The position numbers and the translations under genes were made by a program. From positions 186,001 to 250,000 of the forward strand of contig JBDWTN010000006.1 in NCBI GenBank assembly GCA_039984955.1: a stretch of DNA of 64,000 bases, given 5' to 3'. This stretch comes from Marinobacter alexandrii (lineage in GTDB: Bacteria > Bacteroidota > Bacteroidia > Cytophagales > Cyclobacteriaceae). The notes under the pieces were generated by a model. It did not search any database and was not told the origin of the DNA. It was given only the letters and a program-made list of their open reading frames with translations. This document shows, one piece after another, positions 16,460 through 26,400 of this stretch (positions within the stretch are counted from its first letter, which is position 1; every line of letters starts with the position of its first letter).

Positions 16460-17731
16460 TTAGTTTTTGATTGTATAAATATTTATTTCACTATCACTCG
16501 ATCGATCTCCAAGAATTACATGGGTAGGCGAGGTATTGAAATCACTTGCAGTAAGTAGTAGATAATATTCGCCCCCAAATGGCTGATTGAGTATGAATTC
16601 GACAATTTGGGTAGCATCCATCAGATAATAGTTATCCCTACCGTATTCATCATCGAATACCTGATTTAATGTGAATGTCTGACCACCTGTAACGTCAGCA
16701 AAATCTTCGTTTATGAGACTCACAGTTAAAGTCTGTGGATACTTCTCCTGCTCATGCTCAAACCACCTTATTTTCAGTTCTGCATCAGCCAGGATAAACT
16801 CCTCGCCATCTAGTAAAAGATCTCTTACACCTGTTATGTCAATCTTGGTAGCATACCCCAGACCTCCAATGATATATGCATTGTCATCCAGATTATCAGA
16901 AGCTATTTCATCATCTAGCTCTTCCACCACTAGGGCATCCGGAATATTGGTATGTGAAAATTTTGAATACTGAGGTTGTAAACCAATGAAAAAGTCAAAA
17001 TCTATGTTCGATAGCGATGTGGAGCTTATATCGGTTGTATGTATGGTGAGTTTCAAACTGTCTCTTGACAGTCCTACTATGAAAGCCGGATCTTTTAGAT
17101 AGAGCCTGAATCCTTTCAAATACTCATTTGCTTCTTCCTGGTCAGAAAATATATCATCATCATTTTCTAAGCGATTGAAAAGATCCTCACCAAATAAATC
17201 AGGAAGCCTCATTTCTAAATCTCTGATACGATCGGTCGCCCAAAGAAATTCTCTTTCTGCTAGGATAGTACCGGGTACGTCAGTTGCCCCCTCAATATCT
17301 GAGTAATTGTAAAGAGCTGCTTCATCTTCCAGGTACTCCAGCTCTCCTACTAGTTGTTCTAAAACGACGGTTTGACGTATAGTAACGTCATCCAGGTAAA
17401 GCGAGTACCCATCCATCGGGATAGTCAATGTGATGCTATCGTATTGAAGATTATCGGTAGACTCTGATTCAATCAGGTCTAAAAGAAAATAGGTTTCTAT
17501 ATTGAGATCGCCGAATGATGTATCATTTTGTCCGCCGATCAATAACCGATCTGATTGACTTGTAATCAATGAGTCGAAACGAACGGTTGTAAATTCTATC
17601 GGAATGGAGTTGTTGAGCGTGATCTGATAATCCGTACTCTCAATAAAGTCTTCTCCTATCACAGAAGATTCTGAACAAGATAAAATCCCCACACATAGGA
17701 CTAAAACGCCTATGACTCTTTCTTTTCTCAT
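16460..17731 (-). CDS. DUF4270 lipoprotein
   Basis: The 423-aa protein has a lipoprotein signal peptide (lipobox GILSC, cysteine about residue 19). The body matches the DUF4270 pattern: SVIGEDF, then FTTVRFDSLITSQSDRLLIG, GDLNIETYFLLDL, and a C-terminal segment with strands ending in SEINIYTIKN. DUF4270 proteins are a Bacteroidota family of large surface lipoproteins of unknown function, often paired with kelch proteins, as is the case here with 10 bp spacing. It is the first gene of the operon, and repeat site B lies 58-83 bp upstream of its ATG. Its acidic composition suits a surface-exposed beta-rich protein. Confidence 0.88.
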   Translation of the reverse strand: MRKERVIGVLVLCVGILSCSESSVIGEDFIESTDYQITLNNSIPIEFTTVRFDSLITSQSDRLLIGGQNDTSFGDLNIETYFLLDLIESESTDNLQYDSITLTIPMDGYSLYLDDVTIRQTVVLEQLVGELEYLEDEAALYNYSDIEGATDVPGTILAEREFLWATDRIRDLEMRLPDLFGEDLFNRLENDDDIFSDQEEANEYLKGFRLYLKDPAFIVGLSRDSLKLTIHTTDISSTSLSNIDFDFFIGLQPQYSKFSHTNIPDALVVEELDDEIASDNLDDNAYIIGGLGYATKIDITGVRDLLLDGEEFILADAELKIRWFEHEQEKYPQTLTVSLINEDFADVTGGQTFTLNQVFDDEYGRDNYYLMDATQIVEFILNQPFGGEYYLLLTASDFNTSPTHVILGDRSSDSEINIYTIKN

Positions 17732-17788
17732 AAGTGCTGCAAATAGAATACTTCAGTTTTCGACTAGTAAGTCAGAAGATCCTAGAAC

Positions 17789-17814
17789 GGACAAATTGAA
17801 GCTTGAAGTGGACA
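17789..17814 (-). promoter_or_regulatory. LytTR-type direct repeat, site B
   Basis: GGACA at 17789-17793 and 17810-17814, period 21 bp, with the shared centre AAATTGAAG (site A: AAATGAAG). It lies just upstream of the DUF4270/kelch/barrel operon. Confidence 0.6.
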
Positions 17815-17822
17815 ACAAGATA

Positions 17823-18269
17823 TTACCCATTGTCCTTTTTCTTTTTTCCTTTCTTTTTCTTCTTAGCCTTCTTAGCGACTTTCTCTGCCTCTATTTGTTC
17901 TTCTGTTTTCTTGCGGTTTGCAGACCAATTCATTGACCTTCCACTCATGGGACCACTTGAAAAAGAAGATGTACCTGACATTCTGTTTTCATTCGAGATC
18001 TTGCCTTTAAAGCTGGCAGCCATCGCCCCCATTGGTGTTGTGATGTTTCGATCCCAGCTCACATTTTGGCCATCGATTGTCATCACATATTCTCCTTCAT
18101 TTGACCAGACTGTTGCTTTGCTTCCATCTTGTTTGATGCTTATATCAGAAGATCTTTTCCCTCTTGGTGTATCTTGGGTAATCGTCCAGTCTCCAGAGAT
18201 ATCTATTTCTTGTGCTTGGACAGTCAGGATTAACAAAGTGATAAAAATTGATAGAATTGCTTTTTTCAT
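17823..18269 (-). CDS. Small secreted protein, paralogue of the 131-aa protein at 21587
   Basis: The 148-aa protein has a signal peptide (MKKAILSIFITLLILTVQAQ). A lipocalin-like small beta domain follows at about 22-115 with GDWTITQDTPRGKRSSDISI, MTIDGQNVSWDR, FKGKISNENRMSG and SGRSMNWSANR. These key positions (G.W, ID.N.V.W, F.G.I.N, GR...W.A.R) are shared with the protein at 21587-21982, so the two are paralogues. The C terminus is a lysine-rich tail (KKAKKKKKGKKKKDNG) absent from the paralogue. It has its own upstream repeat (site C). Function is unknown; a periplasmic or surface ligand-binding role would fit the fold. Confidence 0.75.
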   Translation of the reverse strand: MKKAILSIFITLLILTVQAQEIDISGDWTITQDTPRGKRSSDISIKQDGSKATVWSNEGEYVMTIDGQNVSWDRNITTPMGAMAASFKGKISNENRMSGTSSFSSGPMSGRSMNWSANRKKTEEQIEAEKVAKKAKKKKKGKKKKDNG

Positions 18270-18342
18270 TTTAATAAGTTTTTTAATGACTGAAATAAAG
18301 ACGCTCTGTTGGGAGGTCTAGTTTGTCGTAAACGGCCTAAAC

Positions 18343-18368
18343 GGGCAAAATCGATGTTCAGGCAGACA
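18343..18368 (-). promoter_or_regulatory. LytTR-type direct repeat, site C
   Basis: GGGCA at 18343-18347 and AGACA at 18364-18368, period 21 bp, 74-99 bp before the start at 18269. An extra CCGTTT-like copy lies at 18331-18336. Confidence 0.5.
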
Positions 18369-18384
18369 GTATTAAACTTGAGCT

Positions 18385-21099
18385 TTACCCTTTCTTGAAG
18401 TTCCTAATGGTATACATGAAGGATAACATGAAATACTGATTTAATACTAGTGATTCTTGCTCTTCAAAGTAAGCTGCAGTCACATTTTGGGTTACGCTCT
18501 GGTTCTGGTTCAACAGATCATAGACACTTAAGGATACTTCTCCTGCATTATCCTTTAGGAATTTTTTTGCAATACTTCCATTCAACAATGCATAGCTGGT
18601 ATCAAATTCGTCTGAGATCCCATCATACATCTGATACTGAATGTCACTTCTCAGAACAAATCCTTTCCAAAAAATAAGATTGAGATTACCACCCACGGTG
18701 TGGGTACTGTATTGGTTATTTTGATTCTCCTGAGTAGAGTTTTCTACCTGGTTTCCATTCCATGTGTATGATACATTGAAATCAACTTTTTCACTGATAT
18801 TGCTCGCGAAGGTAAGCCTGGAATTTAAGTTGAATGTTTCTGAGATATTTTCTATCCCATTCACAAGACCAGGATTTCGGATGTAGGAAACACCTGCTGT
18901 AGCATTTACGTTTAGCTTGAACGCTTCCAGTACGAAACTGTAGGTGGTGTTATTCCTCACATTCCAATATCCATCAATATTAACTGGTGAAGCAAGCTGA
19001 GCTCCACGCTCTAAAACTATCCCAGGAGCCAGCGTAGAATCCTGGGGTGTTATAAATGTGCCATTTGTAATGAAATTGGATGTGGTATTGATAATCGAGA
19101 AATTAGATATAGAAGTATTCTTTTCCACGTTCGTTTTAGCTATCCTCATAAAAAGCTGATGGGTATAGCTTTGGTCCAGGTTCGAATTTCCAACGGACAA
19201 GAATAATGGGTTACTATTATCTATTACTTCCTGAAGTTGACTAGTGCTTGGGGCTGAAGTACTGGTACTATACCTCATAAACATGTCTACTTTATTAGTA
19301 ATTGGAATCCTACCAAAGAAAGTAGGAAGCAACACATTGAATGAACGATTGTCCAGGCTCGTATTTACCCCTTCGTTTGCATTATCAAATTGAGAATGCT
19401 GAAAAGCCAGACCTGCTGAAAAGAAATTTGAAAATGACCTGACGCTATAGTTCACTGAAGGTCTATGGTAAGTTAATTCACTGTTGAGATTTCCGGAGAG
19501 CGCATCATTCACTGAAGCCGCACCTCGGTTAGTTTCATCAAATTCAATTGTATTAATGATTCTTTCCCGATCTTCTTGCCTCAACTCATAGCCTATTTGT
19601 ACTTGGCCACTTTTGCCCACTGGCTCTATGTAACCGACCTCAGCAGCGTAGGTATTGTTTAGTCGCTCGTTTTGATAAATGGTAGTAGAGTCGTTTTCAA
19701 AGTCACGAAAGGTATCTTCCCCTTCAGAGTTAAATGTGTTGAAGTTTAACTCTGTAAACATGGACCTCCCTTGTTTCCCAAATTTATGCCTGTAGATCAG
19801 GTTATTATTAACATCGTAAGCATTACTGACCGTTGTAAAATCATTTTCAGTAGCATTCAAGCTTTCTTCACGAAAAACCGTATTTGCACTGGTACGATCT
19901 ACTGAACTGAAATCTTGAATTGTAACTGACGGGGTATAGATAATCGTGTTTTTATCATTTATCTGGTACTCCCCTCTTGCATTGAGCCGATGATTGGTAT
20001 TATCCGAATCAGAGGCTCTTTGCTCGTTGTAAACTTGTCCTTGTTGTTCTCCAAAAAATGTACGTTGGGTTTCCTCGATATTGTCCAATCTGGATCTATC
20101 ATAAAAATAGCTCGACTCCAATCGCCATTTATTTTCTTCCCCTTCATTGGAGTAATTAAAACCAAACGTTTGTGTATTGGTAATTCCTGTTGGAGCCTGG
20201 GCAGCTCCTCCTCCAAAAAACCGGTTACCTCCTCTTTGGCCCCCACGACCTCCCGAAGCATCTGAATTGGAAAAATCACTCTTATTGATATCATTTGTAA
20301 GGCCTAGTAGGGTGAGTTGTCTTCTGTTTTTGAAACTATTAAGATTCCCTTCAATCCAGTGACGTTCATCTGTACCTACCCCTGCTCTAATCCTTCCAAA
20401 TTCACCCTGTCGTTTACCTTCTTTGGTTACCACGTTCATGGTTTTTATGGTATTCCCATCGTCAAAACCTGTGGCTCTCGCTCGTTCGCTCTGCTGATCA
20501 AAAACTTCTATCTGATTGACCACCTCTGCAGGTATGGTATTGAGTGCCAATAAAGGATCTTGTCCAAAAAATTGTTTCCCATCGACTAATACCTGTCTCA
20601 CACTCTCTCCATTTGATTCCACCGTGCCATCACCCACTACCATTCCAGGCATCTTAGATACTAAATCGGCAGCAGTAGCATCAGGATTAACCGTATATGC
20701 ACCTGCTTTGTAAAGTACAGTATCGCCTTTTTTCTGCACAGCAATTTCTTCCGCCTCTACCACCACCTCATCCAGCTCTGTGGCTATTGACTCTAACAGA
20801 ATTGGATTAATAGTCATATCTTGAGTCACTCGTATGTATTGCCTGAATGTACGGTACCCTAAGCTTTGTATTCTGATTTGATAAAAAGCTTGATTTAGAT
20901 TTTTTACAGTAAAGCTGCCGTCTGTATTCACTGAAGTAAACGCTGATTTAAGGGAATCTTTGACATTTACAAATAGGACGGTGGAACCGATCATTGACTC
21001 CCCAGACCCGTCTTCTAATACTCTGCCTGAAACGTTAAATTGTTGACTATTTACGATCGTACTGACACAAAGCGTCATTAATATGATAAAGTTTTTCAT
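18385..21099 (-). CDS. TonB-receptor-like outer-membrane beta-barrel protein (OMP_b-brl_3 type)
   Basis: The 904-aa protein has a signal peptide (residues 1-18). A carboxypeptidase-regulatory-like domain (about 20-105: FNVSGRVLEDGSGESMIGST) is followed by a plug-like domain (about 130-225: DLVSKMPGMVVGDGTV, RQVLVDGKQFFGQDP, IEVFDQQSERARATGF) and a large barrel to the end with a terminal aromatic strand (YFMLSFMYTIRNFKKG). A Gly-rich loop (GGRGGQRGGNRFFGGGAAQA, 282-301) is probably external. No clear TonB box is seen. The family (outer membrane beta-barrel protein 3) transports or binds unknown ligands. It follows the small Spy-like gene by 12 bp, so both are probably one unit behind the weaker repeat site D. 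Confidence 0.88.
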   Translation of the reverse strand: MKNFIILMTLCVSTIVNSQQFNVSGRVLEDGSGESMIGSTVLFVNVKDSLKSAFTSVNTDGSFTVKNLNQAFYQIRIQSLGYRTFRQYIRVTQDMTINPILLESIATELDEVVVEAEEIAVQKKGDTVLYKAGAYTVNPDATAADLVSKMPGMVVGDGTVESNGESVRQVLVDGKQFFGQDPLLALNTIPAEVVNQIEVFDQQSERARATGFDDGNTIKTMNVVTKEGKRQGEFGRIRAGVGTDERHWIEGNLNSFKNRRQLTLLGLTNDINKSDFSNSDASGGRGGQRGGNRFFGGGAAQAPTGITNTQTFGFNYSNEGEENKWRLESSYFYDRSRLDNIEETQRTFFGEQQGQVYNEQRASDSDNTNHRLNARGEYQINDKNTIIYTPSVTIQDFSSVDRTSANTVFREESLNATENDFTTVSNAYDVNNNLIYRHKFGKQGRSMFTELNFNTFNSEGEDTFRDFENDSTTIYQNERLNNTYAAEVGYIEPVGKSGQVQIGYELRQEDRERIINTIEFDETNRGAASVNDALSGNLNSELTYHRPSVNYSVRSFSNFFSAGLAFQHSQFDNANEGVNTSLDNRSFNVLLPTFFGRIPITNKVDMFMRYSTSTSAPSTSQLQEVIDNSNPLFLSVGNSNLDQSYTHQLFMRIAKTNVEKNTSISNFSIINTTSNFITNGTFITPQDSTLAPGIVLERGAQLASPVNIDGYWNVRNNTTYSFVLEAFKLNVNATAGVSYIRNPGLVNGIENISETFNLNSRLTFASNISEKVDFNVSYTWNGNQVENSTQENQNNQYSTHTVGGNLNLIFWKGFVLRSDIQYQMYDGISDEFDTSYALLNGSIAKKFLKDNAGEVSLSVYDLLNQNQSVTQNVTAAYFEEQESLVLNQYFMLSFMYTIRNFKKG

Positions 21100-21111
21100 T
21101 AAATGATTGGG

Positions 21112-21486
21112 TTAATCCTGACCGTCGGGTTGATTTTGACGACCTCTTGGATTTCTTCCGGCTATAGCCATGTATTTTTGATATTGATCGTTATTCAAAA
21201 CGTCTTTGACCAGAAGGTTTTTTTCTTCTTGCAGAGAAGACATTTTAGTACGCATCTCTCCAAAGTTTCTGGTCTTTCGTATCTCTTCAAAGGTCTCTTT
21301 AATTGTCTGGCCGTACTCTTTGTAAATACCTTCGAGCAGTTCTTCCTGCATCCAATTAATCCCTTCAATCTTCATCACATTCTCTTGCTCTCTTAGTACC
21401 ATTTCGTTAAAATTGAGGCCTACTGGAGGTTGAGCCATTATACTAAGGCTTGATAAGGCTAAAATTCCTATTAGTAATTTCTTCAT
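21112..21486 (-). CDS. Small periplasmic helical protein (Spy/CpxP-like), operon partner of the OMP
   Basis: I prefer the start MKKLLIGILALSSLSIMAQ at 21486, a proper signal peptide; the longer reading from 21546 adds 20 residues that look non-coding. The mature part (about 105 aa) is helical and charged (WMQEELLEGIYKEYGQTIKE, MRTKMSSLQEEKNLLVKDVL) and ends NNDQYQKYMAIAGRNPRGR. This recalls LTxxQ-type Spy/CpxP periplasmic chaperones (the QYQKY motif near the end), but the similarity is general. It lies 12 bp before the TonB-receptor-like gene and probably shares its promoter. It may help that barrel fold or sense its misfolding; this is inference. Confidence 0.7.
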   Translation of the reverse strand: MKKLLIGILALSSLSIMAQPPVGLNFNEMVLREQENVMKIEGINWMQEELLEGIYKEYGQTIKETFEEIRKTRNFGEMRTKMSSLQEEKNLLVKDVLNNDQYQKYMAIAGRNPRGRQNQPDGQD

Positions 21487-21547
21487 TGCATTTAAGGTTT
21501 GAGAAGTAGACGGTTCACCTGGTTGAATGTTTATAAAGAAACTCATG

Positions 21548-21577
21548 AGACAGGCGAATAAAACGCTAAAGCGGACA
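21548..21577 (-). promoter_or_regulatory. Degenerate LytTR-type repeat, site D
   Basis: GGACA at 21573-21577 is present, but the partner 21 bp away is poor (AGGCG at 21552); an AGACA lies 25 bp away at 21548. An adjacent GCTTTAGCGTTTTA stretch resembles site C. It lies 62-91 bp before the Spy-like gene. Confidence 0.35.
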
Positions 21578-21586
21578 GAATGCAGT

Positions 21587-21982
21587 CTATTCTATTTCCG
21601 AATCCTTGGAAATACGATGCGCCCTCCATTTAACTGCCCGTCCGCTGTAAATCCCATGGTGTACAAGCAAAACGCCCTTGAGGTAATCACTGTTTTTAAT
21701 TACACCATTAAAAGTGGCTAGTTCTTTACCTCTTCTAAAATTTAGCGGATATGACCAAGCAACTTGATTATGATCAATCCTAATTTCAAACTTCCCTATG
21801 GAAGACGTAGCTTTTGCTAAGGTATCTGTGCTTTCAACATATAGCGTTAGCAATTCCTTACCGTCAGGCATTTTATAAGATAGTTCCCATTTCCCTGATA
21901 GATCGGTCTGCTGAGTGAAAGCGTTAAAGCCTAAGATGAGAGAGATTCCAAAAATCAATTTTCTAAAGATCACTTGCATCAA
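21587..21982 (-). CDS. Small secreted lipocalin-like protein, paralogue of the 148-aa protein
   Basis: The 131-aa protein has a signal peptide (FRKLIFGISLILGFNAFTQ). The domain repeats the landmarks of the protein at 17823: GKWELSYKMPDGKELLTLYV, IRIDHNQVAWSY, FNGVIKNSDYLKG and SGRAVKWRAHRI. It lacks the lysine-rich tail. It is a separate unit behind repeat site E and ends about 100 bp before the Spy-like gene. Having two copies under the same candidate regulatory sequence suggests a duplicated role in the response controlled by the island's two-component pair. The biochemical function is unknown. Confidence 0.75.
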   Translation of the reverse strand: MMQVIFRKLIFGISLILGFNAFTQQTDLSGKWELSYKMPDGKELLTLYVESTDTLAKATSSIGKFEIRIDHNQVAWSYPLNFRRGKELATFNGVIKNSDYLKGVLLVHHGIYSGRAVKWRAHRISKDSEIE

Positions 21983-22032
21983 GCAAATGACGGAATGCCG
22001 ATAGTGTATTCCCAGTATTTTTGTATTGAGGT

Positions 22033-22058
22033 GGACAAAATGAAGGAAGAGGTGGACA
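22033..22058 (-). promoter_or_regulatory. LytTR-type direct repeat, site E
   Basis: GGTGGACAAAA occurs twice with an exact 21-bp period (GGACA at 22033-22037 and 22054-22058); the centre AAAATGAAG matches sites A and B. It lies 51-76 bp upstream of the 21982 start. Confidence 0.65.
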
Positions 22059-22095
22059 AAACTCTATGCTTGCTTTTACTATGATTCAGAAAACA

Positions 22096-23400
22096 TCAAT
22101 CTAAAAGCAAGCCTGCCAGCTGTCTAAGATTCACCTCCGCCACTTTGAGATCGTATTTTGCACGGGTATAATTATTTCGGGCATTAAACAGATTGATTTG
22201 GGCTTGCCGAAACTCAATGGAAGTGACCTGACCTAAACTGTATTGCTTCTCGGTGCGTCTGAAGTTTAGCTCGTTGGTTTCTATATTTTTTGCTTCTGCT
22301 TCAAAGGTCTTTGCTGCTATTCTGTAGGTTTCAACTGCGTTTAACAATTCGGTGTTGACCTCACGCTTAATTTTTTCCCGCTCCAACCTCCGGTTTTCCT
22401 GAGTGATCCTGCTGGTCTGCGTTTGTGTCACATTCCGTCCATCAAACAATGCCCAGCTCAAAGAAAGCCCTAGATTGATTCCGCTAGTCTCGGTAGCTAG
22501 TGCGAATGAGGTGGGTGGGTTTTGGCTTTCATTCCAACGATAAGCACCGCTTCCACTGATCTTCGGTAGGAATTTTGCCTTGCTAATGTTAATATCCAAA
22601 TCACTCAGGTAGAGGTTTTGCCTGGCCAACTCCATTTGAATGTTGTTTTGCTGCGCCTCGTTAATCAGCTCCGTCATGTTTTCAATCGGTGAAAAACGAA
22701 TAGCTGTGTCAGTCTTAAAACTGGTTTCTATTGCTCTACCTAAAATAAGATTGAGGTTTCTTTTAAGGTTATTTAGGTCTCTAACCGCTTCGAAATAAGC
22801 GATGCTATCATTGTTGAGATCAACCTGTGCATTAGAAACATCCAATGAGGTACCTTGACCGTACTTAATGTTTTTTTGAGCACGTAGAAACCTGATCCTC
22901 GAGTTTTCGATGGTTAGCTCCAGGTTCTCTACTACTTGCTTTTGAAACGCCACATTGAAGAAGCTTTGATAGACAGAGATGATCGTATTCTCAATTTGTT
23001 GTCTTTCTTGTAGAGTGGAAAGCTTAACGTTCTCCTCTCGTTTATCCTGATTGAATTTTCGTTCCATTCCATCAAATAGGACGTATTCTGCAGTTACGGA
23101 TGCATTGTACGATTCCGTTACCGCACCATCAATAGAAGTGCTGTTCCCATCTGCGAAGGTTACACTTTGATTTTCTTCAGCGTAATTAATCCCGCCACTT
23201 GCTCGAAGGGTTGGCAAATAGCCGCTGTTCAGCGTCCCGGCTTGCTTCTCAGCAATAACTGTATTGTTCCCTGCAATTTTAAGGTCGTAATTGTTCTTCA
23301 CCGCAATAGCTAATGCATCTTCTAGTGACAGAAGCTCTTGCGTAGCTCCCGAGCGGACAATAAAGCAGGTGAAAATTAGTATCCAATTAAATCGTCTCAT
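22096..23400 (-). CDS. TolC-family outer-membrane efflux channel
   Basis: A 434-aa outer-membrane factor with a signal peptide (residues 1-20). Two OEP repeats are dominated by long helices that build the periplasmic tunnel: LLSLEDALAIAVKNNYDLKI starts repeat 1, and LDINISKAKFLPKISGSGAY with the following strands starts repeat 2. The end KVAEVNLRQLAGLLLD is typical. Its start overlaps the RND pump stop by 14 nt, and it is the last gene of the DUF6268/adaptor/pump/channel operon, so it is the dedicated exit duct. Length is normal for Bacteroidota TolC proteins. Confidence 0.93.
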   Translation of the reverse strand: MRRFNWILIFTCFIVRSGATQELLSLEDALAIAVKNNYDLKIAGNNTVIAEKQAGTLNSGYLPTLRASGGINYAEENQSVTFADGNSTSIDGAVTESYNASVTAEYVLFDGMERKFNQDKREENVKLSTLQERQQIENTIISVYQSFFNVAFQKQVVENLELTIENSRIRFLRAQKNIKYGQGTSLDVSNAQVDLNNDSIAYFEAVRDLNNLKRNLNLILGRAIETSFKTDTAIRFSPIENMTELINEAQQNNIQMELARQNLYLSDLDINISKAKFLPKISGSGAYRWNESQNPPTSFALATETSGINLGLSLSWALFDGRNVTQTQTSRITQENRRLEREKIKREVNTELLNAVETYRIAAKTFEAEAKNIETNELNFRRTEKQYSLGQVTSIEFRQAQINLFNARNNYTRAKYDLKVAEVNLRQLAGLLLD

Positions 23401-26400
23401 GCTCTGCTTTTAGTTCTTTGATTGCACGTTCTACTTGCTCCCTTTCAGGCTTAGTGCCGGTTATTAGTTGCTTAAATCTTACTTTGACACTGTTGGCCAC
23501 TGAGAGGAAAATGGGCAGCATAAAGAGTGTAAGTAATGTAGCTACCGCGATTCCATAAGAAATAGAAATAGCCATTGGGATGAGAAACTGAGCCTGTAAA
23601 CTCTTTTCCAACATCAAAGGTGCAAGACCTGCTATGGTAGTAATGGAGGTAAGGAAAATAGCGCGAAATCTTGCACGACCAGTTTCATACAAAGCTTCAG
23701 TGAATGGCAAACCTTCCTTAAGAAATGCATTAAATCTCCCGATGAATACAAGACCATCGTTGACCACAATGCCGATCAGACCAATGATTCCCAAAAAGGA
23801 CAGCACATTGATAGAGAAACCATGTATGTAATGACCCCATCCCACACCTATAATCGAAAAGGGCACCAACGCAATCAGAATGAACGGTTGGCTATACGAC
23901 CGAAAGGCAAAAACAATCACGATGTAAATGAGGAAAATGACGGCAGGCATGACTACTGCTGCAGAATTGATGATCTTATTCGTCTCCCTATTCTGACCTT
24001 CTGCGCTTGCTGTGATTCCTGGATATTCCTTCTCAATTTCTTCAGCAACCGGGCCAGTCAGCATTGACATGATATCTGCCGCATTTGTGTTACCAATTAC
24101 ATCAGCTTCTACGGTTACTTCTCTCACACCATCTGTGTGGTTGATAGCAACTTCTCCTCGTTGAATAGTGTATTCCGCAATCTCACCTAGAGCAACCCTG
24201 CCTTCTTGTGTGCTGATCTCAATGTCTCGGATACTTGATAGAGATGACCGGTCTTCACGTGCATACCTTACCCATACTTTTACCTCATCTTCATCTCGCT
24301 GTACGCGCTGCACCTCATTGCCAAAAAAGGCATTCCGAACCTGCCCCATCACGTCATTGAGGGTCAATCCTAAAAGCTCTGCGTTAGGTTTCAGACTCAG
24401 GTTGATTTCTTTCGTTCCATCAGGACTGGTATCCACAATGTCTTTGACACCTGGTGTATTTTCTAGGACTTCATAGACTTTTTGTTTGGCTGCATCAAGT
24501 TTTTGAGGGTCTTTTCCTCGCAGGGAAAGCGATATCGGGCTTCCTCCCACGTTTGCCCCAGAGTTAAAGCTGAGCTTCTCAAGCTGAGAAATGGAGCTCA
24601 CCGTGCTTCGAATGTTATCTGCAATCTCCGGGGAGCCAAAAGCCCTTGTTTCGCTAGGTGAGAGATTAACAGTGATAGACGCAGTAGAACTTCCGCGTCC
24701 AATTTGCTTCACTACATTTTGCACATGATTTTCACCTTCCAGGTTTTCGCCTAAACCTTCATTGACCTGCCAAACGGACTGCTCCACGTATGTAGCAATA
24801 GAATCTGTGATTTGCTCTGCCGTTCCTTGTGGAGTGTTCATGGAGATACGAATCTGATCACTTGCGTTACTGGGAAAAAAGGAAAAGGTGATGATCTTTC
24901 CGGCAAAGGCACCCATCGTGAGCATGAAGAAGAAAATGATCACTGCTAACGAGAGGAACTGATGTTTCAAGCTAAATCGATACAGCGGGCTGTATAGCTT
25001 GTCACGCATAAAAGCCATTACCTGATCACCGTATTTATTTAGCTTATACGTTTTTGACTGATCTGCCAGATCTTTGGAATGGGCCAAATGTGCCGGAAGT
25101 ATGAGCAATGCCTCGATTAAAGAAACAGCCAGTGTAAGAATCACAACTACAGCAATATCTTTGAAGAAAGCACCTATAGCTCCATCAAGGAAGAAAAAAA
25201 TGGAAAAGGCCAAAACAGTAGTAGCAATTGCCGATAAAATAGGTACAATCACTTCCATCGTTCCATTTATTGCTGCTTTGATTCGCGAATCTCCTTTCTC
25301 CGCTCTGCTGTAGATATTTTCTGCAATCACAATCCCATCATCAACTAAAATTCCGATAACAAGGATCATACCAAACATACTGAGCATATTAAGTGTGACC
25401 CCAACCTGTGGCAAAATGATAAACATGCCGAAAAAAGAAATAGGTAAGCCAAAGGCTACCCACATAGCAACTCCCGGGCGTAGGAAAAATGACAAGAGAA
25501 TAAGCACCAATACCATCCCAATAATGGCATTTTCTAACAATAAGTCTATTCTGCTTTTGATAGCTTCAGATGAGTCAGAGGTAACAATTAAGTTGACATT
25601 GCTATGTGTTTCATTGAATGTTTTGATATATTCTTTCACCATGTCGGCACTCCCGATAAGGTCTTCTGTATTCGTATTGGTGATCGAAACGTTGATAGCT
25701 CGTTTGCCATTGACGGAAAGCTGATCGGTCGTCTCGCTAAATGTATTGGAAATAGTGGCGATTTCTTTGAGTAATACCTTGCCACCCGAAGGGTCTGTTT
25801 TTACTACAATACCTCTTAATCCTTTGGCATAATATGCTTTGTTATCTGCTCGTATCAGGTACTCTTCTTTACCTGTTTTTATGGATCCCCCCGTGATCTG
25901 GATATTAGCGTTTGCTACAGCACGGGAGACCTCTTCAAATGTGAGGTTGTAGCTTCTTAATTTTTCCTCAGTTACCGCTATTTCGACCTCTTCCTCAGGA
26001 AATCCGGATAGGGTTACTTGTGAAATCCCTTTAATAAGCATGAGTTCATCTTCGATATCTTGCGCGGTTTCTTTGAGCAGGTTGAGTGGTATGTTATCCC
26101 CCGTTACCACGAAGACTATGGACTCCCGCGTAGGGTCCACTTTCTCTACTACGGGTGGTTCAATCCCTCTTGGAAAAGAGGGTATTTTATCTACTGCATT
26201 TTTGACATCTTCAAGCAAGAGGTTGATGTCATAGTCCGTCACCATTTCTACAGAAATAGTACCTGCATTTTCATTTGAAATAGAGGTCACACGATCAATC
26301 CCCTGGATGCCCTTCAGGTTTCGCTCTATTTTTTCAATAACGCCTTCCTCCACTTCTTCCGGAGATGCTCCGGGGTAGGTCACCGATATCCTGACAAGTG

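Noticed and set aside
17803-18321. 172-codon plus-strand ORF
   Set aside because: It is antisense to the 148-aa secreted protein, which has a signal peptide, a paralogue in the window and an upstream regulatory repeat. The plus-strand reading has none of these.
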